Of a stretch of 64,000 nt of DNA, positions 26,544-34,425 are shown piece by piece (position 1 is the first letter of the stretch; every line of letters starts with the position of its first letter). The stretch covers positions 806,001 to 870,000 of the forward strand of contig CABIZV010000001.1 of assembly GCA_902363335.1 (NCBI GenBank), written 5' to 3'. The DNA comes from Enterobacteriaceae bacterium. GTDB lineage: Bacteria; Pseudomonadota; Gammaproteobacteria; Enterobacterales; Enterobacteriaceae. The notes under the pieces are model-generated. The model made no database searches and had not been told where the DNA came from. It was given only the letters and a program-made list of their open reading frames with translations. The position numbers were made by a program, and so were the translations under genes.

Positions 26544-26765
26544 CTATTTTGCCATGGGGAAATACCGTTTGGCGAGGCGCGACAACAGCGGTTCCAGCAC
26601 CACCGCCAGAACCATTTTCAGCGGACGGCGAGCGACGGACTTAATCGCCCACCCGGCAACGCCCGCCGGGCCATAGCGTAATGCAGTCAGCAGCGCTAAC
26701 TTACCGACGATTTTCAGGCCAGGTTTCACTTTCTGTCCTGCTCGCTGCCATTTATTGTTCATCAT
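26544..26765 (-). CDS. pspD: phage shock protein D
   Basis: A 73-residue, basic, partly hydrophobic peripheral membrane protein. The core LLTALRYGPAGVAGWAIKSV matches E. coli PspD. Two adjacent ATGs are possible (26765 and 26762). GAGG lies three and six bases before them, and the second has the better spacing. It is the last psp gene here: pspE, a rhodanese that follows in E. coli, is missing and ycjX follows directly. Confidence 0.92.
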   Translation of the reverse strand: MMNNKWQRAGQKVKPGLKIVGKLALLTALRYGPAGVAGWAIKSVARRPLKMVLAVVLEPLLSRLAKRYFPMAK

Positions 26766-26776
26766 TGACCTCTTAC

Positions 26777-27136
26777 TCAGAGTTGACGGAACCGGCTGCG
26801 CAAGCTGAATACATCAGATGTCACGTAGCGTTCCATCTCGCGCAGGCGCTGTTCTCCAGCGGCCAGTTCGGCATCCACCGCATCCAGTAAATCCCGGCTG
26901 GTGGGCTGGTGTTCATTATAGTTCGCCCCTTCCGGCATCGGGTCTAAGGCAAACGTCAGAATAATGTAGGCGACCACCACAAAGAAAAAGAGACCGAAGA
27001 TCATCGCCAGAACGGTAATAATGCGCACCAGCTTCACCGGCACATCGAGATACTGCGCAATACCTGCGCACACCCCTTTCACCATACCTTGCTCTGGAAT
27101 ACGCCAGAGCTTTTTATTCCAATCCCAGGCTGCCAT
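26777..27136 (-). CDS. pspC: phage shock protein C
   Basis: A 119-residue inner membrane protein. The PspC domain (WRIPEQGMVKGVCAGIAQYL) is followed by a transmembrane helix near residues 40-63 and a C-terminal tail ending RSRFRQL, as in E. coli. With PspB it senses envelope stress such as secretin mislocalisation and draws PspA away from PspF. Its start codon shares one base with the pspB stop. Confidence 0.95.
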   Translation of the reverse strand: MAAWDWNKKLWRIPEQGMVKGVCAGIAQYLDVPVKLVRIITVLAMIFGLFFFVVVAYIILTFALDPMPEGANYNEHQPTSRDLLDAVDAELAAGEQRLREMERYVTSDVFSLRSRFRQL

Positions 27137-27360
27137 TATTTATCCCTCCAGTTTGGATGCTCTGCATCAAGAATGGCTTCCAGCGCCTGAATACGCTCGC
27201 GCATCCGCTTTGCGTCATCGGTTAATTGCATCAACCGCTGCTTTTCGCCCTGCGAGAGTTCACCCGAGCGCGAGCGGTTGCTGTAGTGCAGCCATAGCCA
27301 AATTGGCAACACAAACAGGACAAACAACGTCAGTGGAATGCCAAGAAAAAGCGCGCTCAT
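27136..27360 (-). CDS. pspB: phage shock protein B
   Basis: A 74-residue protein with an N-terminal membrane helix (ALFLGIPLTLFVLFVLPIWL) and a cytoplasmic coiled-coil tail (LMQLTDDAKRMRERIQALEA). It acts with PspC as a positive regulator of the phage shock response. AAGGAG precedes the ATG. A REP-like palindrome and a second hairpin separate it from pspA, which may set the higher yield of PspA. Confidence 0.95.
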   Translation of the reverse strand: MSALFLGIPLTLFVLFVLPIWLWLHYSNRSRSGELSQGEKQRLMQLTDDAKRMRERIQALEAILDAEHPNWRDK

Positions 27361-27384
27361 AGATACTCCTTATATGTTATGAGC

Positions 27385-27454
27385 CACAGTACCCACGGTA
27401 CTGCTCAATATTTGGTTCGGTTAGCCCGGACGCGGCGTGATAGCGACGCCGGGC
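27385..27454. repeat. REP-like palindrome plus hairpin between pspA and pspB
   Basis: GCCCGGACGCGGCGTG and its partner GCGACGCCGGGC (27424-27454) form a REP-like stem. CAGTACC/GGTACTG (27385-27401) forms a second hairpin. Neither has a T-run on the minus strand, so they look like processing or stability elements rather than a full stop. Confidence 0.65.
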
Positions 27455-27464
27455 CTGGCAAGAA

Positions 27465-28133
27465 TTATTGGTTGTCTTGCTTCATTTTGGCTTTCAGCGC
27501 GGCCAGCTGATCGCTGATTTCATCATCGGCTTTCAGCTCAGCGAACTGCTGGTCCAGCGTCGGTTTTTTACCAAAAGCGTGGCTTTCCGCTTCGGCTTCC
27601 ATATGGTCAATACGACGCTCAAAGGATTCGAAACGCGCCATCGCTTCATCCAGTTTACCGCTGTCCAGTTGACGGCGTACATCGCGGGATGAGCTTGCCG
27701 CCTGATGACGCAGCGTCAATGACTGCTGACGCGCACGGGTTTCGCTAAGTTTGTTTTCCAGCTCGCCAATCTCTTTTTTCATGCGAGTCAGTGTTTCATC
27801 AACCAGCGTCACTTCATGTTCCAGCGTGGCGATAACATCGGTCAGCTTCTGTTTTTCAATCAGTGCGGCACGCGCCAGATCTTCTTTATCTTTACGCAGC
27901 GCCAGTTCAGCCTTCTCCTGCCACTCCTGCTGCTGTGCCAGTGCTTTTTCAACGCGACGGCTCAGTTCTTTCTTTTCCGCCAGCGCACGCGCCGAGGTTG
28001 AACGGACTTCAACCAGCGTGTCTTCCATTTCCTGGATCATCAAACGCACCAGTTTTTGCGGGTCTTCCGCTTTTTCCAGCAGTGAGTTGATGTTGGCGTT
28101 CACGATGTCGGCAAAACGAGAAAAAATACCCAT
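27465..28133 (-). CDS. pspA: phage shock protein A
   Basis: A 222-residue, almost wholly coiled-coil protein of the PspA/IM30 (ESCRT-III-like) family, the same length as E. coli PspA. Without stress it binds and inhibits PspF. Under stress it coats the inner membrane and limits proton leakage. The N-terminal amphipathic helix (MGIFSRFADIVNANINSLLE) is the membrane-binding part. It is the first gene of the operon and is expressed from the sigma-54 promoter upstream. Confidence 0.97.
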   Translation of the reverse strand: MGIFSRFADIVNANINSLLEKAEDPQKLVRLMIQEMEDTLVEVRSTSARALAEKKELSRRVEKALAQQQEWQEKAELALRKDKEDLARAALIEKQKLTDVIATLEHEVTLVDETLTRMKKEIGELENKLSETRARQQSLTLRHQAASSSRDVRRQLDSGKLDEAMARFESFERRIDHMEAEAESHAFGKKPTLDQQFAELKADDEISDQLAALKAKMKQDNQ

Positions 28134-28185
28134 AATTCAATCCTCATAGTTCTGTGTATCGGGCTAAGCCCTGCGTAAAGACTAT

Positions 28186-28202
28186 TACAAATTCCATGCC
28201 AA
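28186..28202 (-). promoter_or_regulatory. sigma-54 promoter of the psp operon
   Basis: The minus strand reads TTGGCATGGAATTTGTA, matching the -24 GG element with a -12 GT in place of the consensus GC, about 50 bases before the pspA start. The remaining ~80 bases up to pspF should hold the PspF upstream activating sites. I did not resolve the individual sites or an IHF site. Confidence 0.75.
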
Positions 28203-28300
28203 CTTTTTATCTTATTGATTATAAAAGAAGTGATTGAATTTCACCCAGCAAACACCTACAGTAAAATGGCGAATTACACTAACTATTGGCGAATTTCATC

Positions 28301-29269
28301 ATGGCAGAATACAAAGATAACCTCCTCGGCGAGGCAAACCGCTTTCTTGAAGTGCTGGAACAGGTTTCCCGGCTGGCTCCGCTTAGCAAACCGGTGCTTA
28401 TCATCGGCGAACGCGGTACCGGTAAGGAGCTTATCGCCAATCGGCTTCACTATCTGTCTTCATGCTGGCAAGGGCCGTTTATCTCGCTTAACTGTGCGGC
28501 CCTCAACGAAAATTTGCTCGATAGCGAATTATTCGGCCACGAAGCCGGGGCATTTACCGGCGCGCAAAAGCGCCATCCGGGGCGCTTTGAGCGCGCCGAT
28601 GGCGGCACCCTGTTTTTAGATGAACTGGCGACCGCGCCAATGCTGGTACAGGAAAAATTATTACGCGTAATTGAATACGGAGAGCTTGAGCGCGTCGGCG
28701 GCAGCCAGCCGTTGCAGGTGAATGTTCGTCTGGTGTGCGCCACCAACGCCGACCTGCCGCAGCTGGTTGAAAACGGGACTTTCCGCGCCGACCTGCTCGA
28801 CCGTCTGGCATTTGACGTAGTGCTGTTGCCGGCGCTGCGCGAGCGCCAGAGCGACATTATGTTAATGGCTGACCACTTTGCCATTCAGATGTGCCGGGAG
28901 CTAAAGCTGCCACTGTTTCCGGGCTTCACCGAGCGCGCCCGCGATACGCTGCTGAACTACCGCTGGCCGGGGAATATTCGCGAGCTAAAAAACGTGGTGG
29001 AACGTTCGGTCTATCGCCATGGCAGCAGTGAAATCCCGCTCGACGAGATTGTTATCGATCCTTTCCATCGTCAACGCCAGTCCGAGCCTCAGCCGACAAA
29101 CGAAAAACTGGCGCTACCATTAGATTTGCGCCAGTTCCAGCTAGAACAGGAAAAAGAGCTGTTACAGCAAAGTCTGCAACAGGCCCGGTTCAATCAAAAG
29201 CAGGCAGCGGATCTGCTAGGGCTTACCTATCATCAGCTGCGCGCACTGTTAAAAAAGCATCAGCTTTGA
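28301..29269 (+). CDS. pspF: PspF, sigma-54 enhancer-binding activator
   Basis: A 322-residue constitutively active bacterial enhancer-binding protein. It consists of an AAA+ domain alone (Walker A GERGTGKELIA, GAFTGAQKRHPG sigma-54 loop, Walker B GGTLFLDELA) and a C-terminal Fis-type HTH (NQKQAADLLGLTYHQLRALL). There is no receiver domain, because PspA does the regulating. The start is the ATG at 28301 (MAEYKDNLLGE). An open frame starting at 28286 is five residues longer and not supported by homology. It is divergent from pspA across the shared control region. Confidence 0.96.
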   Translation: MAEYKDNLLGEANRFLEVLEQVSRLAPLSKPVLIIGERGTGKELIANRLHYLSSCWQGPFISLNCAALNENLLDSELFGHEAGAFTGAQKRHPGRFERADGGTLFLDELATAPMLVQEKLLRVIEYGELERVGGSQPLQVNVRLVCATNADLPQLVENGTFRADLLDRLAFDVVLLPALRERQSDIMLMADHFAIQMCRELKLPLFPGFTERARDTLLNYRWPGNIRELKNVVERSVYRHGSSEIPLDEIVIDPFHRQRQSEPQPTNEKLALPLDLRQFQLEQEKELLQQSLQQARFNQKQAADLLGLTYHQLRALLKKHQL

Positions 29270-30651
29270 GGTGACTTTGGCAGCATAACGGCGCTGACCA
29301 GCATCGCCCCCAGACATAAGGCACAGTTAAACCACAGCGCATACTGTGCCGCCGTCGCCATCCCTTGCGGCAGGAAAAGCGCGTATAGCGAGGCGGTCAT
29401 CGCCAGGCCAAACGCCCCTCCCAGCGAACTGCCCATTTTGTAGACGCCTGAAGCCACGCCCACTTTACTTTCCGGGGCGTTGGCCACGGCGGTATCGGTT
29501 GATGGCGTGGCATAACATCCCAGCCCCAGGCCGAACAGCACATTGCTAAAGAACACCGTGGCGATATAGACACCGGTCTCCAGGAAGGTGCAGGAGATAA
29601 GAAAAATCCCCACCATCGCAATCAGCGGCCCGCCCATCATCGGCAATCTGGCACCATAGCGTTGCAGTAACTTTTCGCCGACACGAATCATCAGCAGCAC
29701 CGTCACCAGATACCCCAGCGTCATCATTCCCGTCTGGAAAGGACTCAGATGGCGGCCTTGCTGCAGCCAGATACTGGTGATCATCATGGTGCCAATTGCG
29801 CCATTCAGCATAAAATTAGACAGCACCGCAGCGCCGTAGGCACGATTTTTAAAAAGCGCAAAGTCAATCAGCGCCGCCTCTTTTTTGCGCACTTCCGTAC
29901 GCAGGAAAAAGACAATAGCCGCCACCGCGCCCACCAGCATTGACAGCGTCAGCGGGCTGCTCCAGCCCCAATGATGGCCTTTGGCAATAAACAGATTGAA
30001 CAGCACTAACGCCGCCACCAGGCTGAGCAATCCGCTGATATCGAGTTTATGCTGCCCCGCCGTTTCGCTGCGGCTTTCCGGGGTCGTGCGAATCAATATC
30101 AGCGCGGACAACGCTACCACAATGGAGAAAACAAAAATCCATCGCCATCCCAGACCAGTGGCAATAGCCCCACCAACGAAAGAGCACAGGCCGCTGCCGC
30201 CCCATGAACCAATCACCCAGAAGCTGACCGCACGTTGACGCGCTTTCCCGGCGTACCAGGTTTTAATTAAGGCAAGCGTCGCGGGCATGATACAGGCGGC
30301 AGAAAGCCCCTGTACCACTCTGCCGGCCAGGAACAGCACCGGCCCTTGCGAAACCACCAGCAGCGCGCTGCCAACTATGCTCAACGCGAGGCCAATGGTG
30401 GTTAAGCGGACGCGGCCAAATTTATCCGCCAGCCCGCCGCTCACCACCACAAAACAACCGCTAAACAGCGCGCTCAGGCTGACCGCAAGCGTGAGCGTTT
30501 CAAGCGAGATATCAAGGCTGCTTTTGACCACCGGCACCACGTTAATCACCGACTGGGCAAACAGCCAGAAGGTCAGGACGCTTAATACAATCCCCGCCAG
30601 CAGGCGGTCAGTGCCGACGTACGGCGCGGCATTTATCGAAACGCTACTCAT
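29260..30651 (-). CDS. MFS transporter, DHA2-like, 14 helices
   Basis: A 463-residue major facilitator with about 14 predicted helices, the length and plan of drug:H+ antiporter family 2. The loop 2-3 signature GGLADKFGRVRL is present, as is the antiporter-type motif in helix 5 (FVGGAIATGLGWRW). Its 3' end overlaps the convergent pspF by ten bases. It lies 24 bases after the M20 amidohydrolase gene on the same strand, so the two are probably one unit. Substrate unknown. The pairing suggests it imports the amidohydrolase substrate or exports its product. Confidence 0.85.
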   Translation of the reverse strand: MSSVSINAAPYVGTDRLLAGIVLSVLTFWLFAQSVINVVPVVKSSLDISLETLTLAVSLSALFSGCFVVVSGGLADKFGRVRLTTIGLALSIVGSALLVVSQGPVLFLAGRVVQGLSAACIMPATLALIKTWYAGKARQRAVSFWVIGSWGGSGLCSFVGGAIATGLGWRWIFVFSIVVALSALILIRTTPESRSETAGQHKLDISGLLSLVAALVLFNLFIAKGHHWGWSSPLTLSMLVGAVAAIVFFLRTEVRKKEAALIDFALFKNRAYGAAVLSNFMLNGAIGTMMITSIWLQQGRHLSPFQTGMMTLGYLVTVLLMIRVGEKLLQRYGARLPMMGGPLIAMVGIFLISCTFLETGVYIATVFFSNVLFGLGLGCYATPSTDTAVANAPESKVGVASGVYKMGSSLGGAFGLAMTASLYALFLPQGMATAAQYALWFNCALCLGAMLVSAVMLPKSPQS

Positions 30652-30674
30652 GGCTCGCCCTCTTTCACAAAGCG

Positions 30675-31847
30675 CTAGGCGCGCAGATAGTATTCAGTGA
30701 GGCCGCACCACAACGCGGCGCCGGTGAGTAGAATGCTGTCGTTAAAATCGTATCCCGGGTTGTGCACCATGCAGCGGTCAGGTTCATCGCCGGCTCCGAT
30801 GGTGAAATAAGCACCTTGCGGGTTTTTCTCCAGCATAAATGCGAAATCTTCGCTGCCCATAAACGGAGAAACTGTGCCTACCGCGTCCTCACCAAACAAT
30901 GACGTGGCGACCTGGCGCACCATCGCATTCGCCTGCGGATCGTTTTTTAATACCGGGCTGCCGTTAACATGCGTGAGCGTCGCGGTGGCATTGAAGCTTT
31001 CGGCCTGGGCAATTGCAATATCGTGAATACGTTGCAGGACGGTCTGGCGCACATCCTCATTGAGCGTGCGCACCGTTAACTTCATCAGCACATGGTCATT
31101 AATGATATTCGGCGCATGGCCCGCCTGAATGCTGCCAACGGTCACCACCGCCGGATCGAACGGGCTAACGTTACGCGAGACAATGGTCTGTAGCGCAAGC
31201 GTAATATGGCAAGCCACCACGGTGGCATCCACCGTATGCTCCGGCACGGCACCGTGTCCGCCCACCCCCTGAACCTGAATATGCAGGGTGTCCGACGAGG
31301 CCATCATTGCGCCATCGCGCAGCCCAATCCGTCCCAGTTTTTGCCCCGGCATATTGTGCAGACCAAAAATGTGGTCACAGGGGAATTTGTCAAACAGACC
31401 GTCTTCCAGCATGACTCGACCGCCGTACAGCAACTCTTCTGCCGGCTGGAAAATCAGATGCAACGTGCCGTTAAACTGGCGGGTACGTGCCAGATATTCG
31501 GCGGCATACAGCAGCGTGGTAGTGTGACCGTCATGTCCGCAGCCGTGAAAACGCCCGTCGGTCTGGCTGGCCCACGGTTTGCCGCTGTTCTCCTGCATCG
31601 GTAAGGCATCCATATCGGCCCGTAGCCCCAGCCTTTTGTTTCCGTCACCCACTTTCAGCGTCGCCACCACGCCGGTTCCCGCCAGCCCGTAATCAACGTC
31701 ATAGCCCCACTCCTTAAGCAGCGCCACAACTTGCTCACTGGTGCGATGCTCCTCAAAACCGATTTCCGGTTGCTGATGGAACTGGCGACGGAGGGCGGTA
31801 AATCGCGCTTCCTGAGTCTGTAATGCTTCGACGATAGGATGTGTCAT
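30675..31847 (-). CDS. M20 family metal-dependent amidohydrolase
   Basis: A 390-residue M20D peptidase-family enzyme, close to hippurate/N-acyl-amino-acid hydrolases (HipO, AbgA-like). Metal ligands are in LRADMDALPM, FHGCGHDGHTT, FQPAEE and MGSEDFAF. GVGGHGAVPEH marks the lid/dimerisation domain. It would hydrolyse an N-acyl or amide-linked amino acid in the cytoplasm. It is the first gene of a two-gene unit with an MFS transporter and is divergent from the AraC-GH39-like regulator. In E. coli the puu genes occupy this spot between pspF and sapA. Confidence 0.87.
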   Translation of the reverse strand: MTHPIVEALQTQEARFTALRRQFHQQPEIGFEEHRTSEQVVALLKEWGYDVDYGLAGTGVVATLKVGDGNKRLGLRADMDALPMQENSGKPWASQTDGRFHGCGHDGHTTTLLYAAEYLARTRQFNGTLHLIFQPAEELLYGGRVMLEDGLFDKFPCDHIFGLHNMPGQKLGRIGLRDGAMMASSDTLHIQVQGVGGHGAVPEHTVDATVVACHITLALQTIVSRNVSPFDPAVVTVGSIQAGHAPNIINDHVLMKLTVRTLNEDVRQTVLQRIHDIAIAQAESFNATATLTHVNGSPVLKNDPQANAMVRQVATSLFGEDAVGTVSPFMGSEDFAFMLEKNPQGAYFTIGAGDEPDRCMVHNPGYDFNDSILLTGAALWCGLTEYYLRA

Positions 31848-32019
31848 TTTTGTTATTCCTTTATTGCTTCACAGTGATAACGTCGAGTTTATGTCGCTCA
31901 CCCGGCTTTAAAATGCCGTTTTTTGTCTTATTTTGACGAATAATGAGGTGACTATTTTTCATACTGTTTAGTTATGACAAAATTCATCTGCTTAATTTTG
32001 TCCCACGAGGTGCGCAACC

Positions 32020-34335
32020 ATGACGCAGCAAGGCAACGACTTCACTATAGAAGTGAGCGATATTCGTCATCAGACGCTAAATGAGCCGCAGCGTCTGACG
32101 CTGTTGTGGGTATTGCAAGGTCATCTCGACCTGCAAACTCGCCACAGCTCGACGGCCATGACGGAGGGTGGAATCGCTATCGTGAACCCCGGAGAGCAGG
32201 CACAGCTGCAAAGTTCACAGGCTTCCACGATCATGATACTGAGCATTGCCAGCCATTGGTTAACCCGGCTGGATAGCCACTTTTTTGCCTTCGACTATCA
32301 TGTGCCGCCGCCGTCCTCTCACGGACTGGTGGAGGACGGCAAGCTACGTGCGCTGATGCGCCAGCTGCTGGTAACGCACCTGCTCAGCCATGAAACTCCG
32401 TCACGCCTCGAAGCGAACCGTTGGCTTGCCGAATTGGCATTGCTGCTGGCGACGCATTTCCAGGCGCCGTCAACCCGCAACGTGCCGTATCACGATAGCG
32501 GCTGGAGCCAGCGGATCCGCCAGGTCGTGACGCGCATTGAGTCGCAGTACAATCAGCGGTTAACGCTTGCGGAAATTGCCCGTGTGGAGCGGGTTTCGGA
32601 AGCCTGGCTGTCCCGTTTGTTTCACAAAGAGGTCGGCGTCAGCTTTATGCAGTACATTACGGCCCTGCGGTTGAAAAAAGCGCAAGAGCAGTTGCTGGAG
32701 ACGCCTTATTCTTTGCAACGCATTGCGCAGGAGCAGGGCTTTGCCAGCTCACGCGTGATGAGCGATCTGTTTAAGCGCCGTCATGGTATGACGCCTCGGG
32801 AGTATCGTCTGCGCCCGGAAACTGCCGGCAAACGAGGCCGTCACGTCGAGCCCGGCGTCGATGATGTCCGCCCCGTTGCCGCCGAAACGCTCTATACGCT
32901 GCTTAATCGCGCGGAAAAACAGCCGTGGGAGGAGACCGCTCAGCCTCTGCGCAGCACCCCGCCGCGGGAAATCGCCTTGCATTTGCCATCCCCTCGCCGC
33001 GTTACGCTGCGTCAGGTTCCCGTGGTCATCACCCTTCGTGAAATTGACGATCTGCTGCGCGATGACGTGCGCCGTTCGCTGGAAGCGTTACATGCGCAGA
33101 TCCCCATAGACGGTATCGATATTCACGAGCCCTTTTTGAGCAGTCGGTTATTTAGCGACGGCTGGGATTCCCCGCTCACCACCGAGTGCGCCTGCTGGTA
33201 TCCCCTGCAACAAGCGTTCACCTTTCTCGCAAAGAGAGGCTGGCGGGTTTTACTTCACACCAATATGACGACGCGCCCGGATCTGCTGCGGCAATTTTTA
33301 CGGCTGAGCGCTCAGCACTTTCCCGCCACTACGCTTGCAAGCTGGCACTTTGTCTGGCACTGGTCGCCACAAGCCAGCAGTGCTTCACGGGAGAAAATCT
33401 GGCAGCAGCAAAAAACGATTATTCATAACGCCTCCCCCGACTCGTTACTGGGTATCTGGCATCGTTTTCCCGCACCGCTTGCGACGACATCGGACGATGC
33501 CGTTTTCCATTCGCCACTGCTTAAAGAAGCTGATTTTCTGGCCTGTTCCGCTAACGCCAACGAATGTCTCGATAGCCAGCCGCCAGACCGTGCTCGTCTG
33601 GCAGCGACGGAGAATTATCCGGTTGAGAAAGTTCGCCTGATTCAACGTGCGCTACACCAGCGCCACCTTTCACTGCCAATCTGGCTATTGTCGTGGAACA
33701 CCCTCACCGGCAGCACACGCCGCACTAACGGTGAGTTTTTTCGTGGGGCGTTGCTCATCAATACGTTACTGGGTCTGAGCGAACAGGTTGCGCTCGGCGG
33801 TTTCTGGTTGAATTCAAGCCTGCAAGGCGAAGCGCGCAGTAACGGCACCTTTGATACCTCAAGCCTTGCCTTGCTCTATCACCACGCCTTGCCCCGGCCG
33901 ATTTACTGGGTGCTGTGGTTGTGGCAGCGCTTGCAAGGTGACGTGCTGGTGAACGATAAGCAGGTCTTAGTTCTTCATCATCGCGGACGTTTCCAGTTGC
34001 TGCTGCGAAACCCGGTGGTGTTCAACCCGTGGCTTTCCAGTGAAGAGACGTTTATTCAGCGTTTTCGTCAATCTTGCCCGGTCGAACTTGCCGGATTACG
34101 CGGGCGATGGAAGATAAAGCGCCATCAGTTTGATCAACACCACGGGGCGCTGTTTCCACGGCTGGAGTCGCTTGAAAGCAGCAGCGGCCCGGACGAAGAG
34201 ACCTGGACATGGCTTTTGCACACGACCCGCCCCGCGCTCAGCGTAAGGGAGGTTAGTATTACGGAAAACTGGCAGGTGCTCGACGCCCTGGAGAGCAATG
34301 GCGTGGTGTTATACGAGCTCACCCCGCTCAATTGA
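32020..34335 (+). CDS. AraC-type regulator with degenerate GH39-like C-terminal domain
   Basis: A 771-residue protein, far longer than the usual AraC regulator (~290). Residues 1-150 resemble a cupin sensor. The AraC DNA-binding domain lies at about 165-260 (LTLAEIARVERVSEAWLSRL, then IAQEQGFASSRVMSDLFKRR). The remaining ~500 residues look like a glycoside hydrolase 39 TIM barrel. Its acid/base site, where GH39 has a WNEP motif, reads VWHWSP (near 445), and the nucleophile site TEWN reads LSWN (near 557). Both catalytic glutamates thus appear replaced, which suggests a ligand-binding role. It is divergent from the M20/MFS unit, its likely target. The GH39 assignment is by motif memory only. 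Confidence 0.75.
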   Translation: MTQQGNDFTIEVSDIRHQTLNEPQRLTLLWVLQGHLDLQTRHSSTAMTEGGIAIVNPGEQAQLQSSQASTIMILSIASHWLTRLDSHFFAFDYHVPPPSSHGLVEDGKLRALMRQLLVTHLLSHETPSRLEANRWLAELALLLATHFQAPSTRNVPYHDSGWSQRIRQVVTRIESQYNQRLTLAEIARVERVSEAWLSRLFHKEVGVSFMQYITALRLKKAQEQLLETPYSLQRIAQEQGFASSRVMSDLFKRRHGMTPREYRLRPETAGKRGRHVEPGVDDVRPVAAETLYTLLNRAEKQPWEETAQPLRSTPPREIALHLPSPRRVTLRQVPVVITLREIDDLLRDDVRRSLEALHAQIPIDGIDIHEPFLSSRLFSDGWDSPLTTECACWYPLQQAFTFLAKRGWRVLLHTNMTTRPDLLRQFLRLSAQHFPATTLASWHFVWHWSPQASSASREKIWQQQKTIIHNASPDSLLGIWHRFPAPLATTSDDAVFHSPLLKEADFLACSANANECLDSQPPDRARLAATENYPVEKVRLIQRALHQRHLSLPIWLLSWNTLTGSTRRTNGEFFRGALLINTLLGLSEQVALGGFWLNSSLQGEARSNGTFDTSSLALLYHHALPRPIYWVLWLWQRLQGDVLVNDKQVLVLHHRGRFQLLLRNPVVFNPWLSSEETFIQRFRQSCPVELAGLRGRWKIKRHQFDQHHGALFPRLESLESSSGPDEETWTWLLHTTRPALSVREVSITENWQVLDALESNGVVLYELTPLN

Positions 34336-34425
34336 CGACTTTTACAGCGGTTGGGCGTAGACATTTGTACCTGATAGCCGTAAGTGCGATACACTTTGCA
34401 GATCAATCGAAAATATAACGAAACT

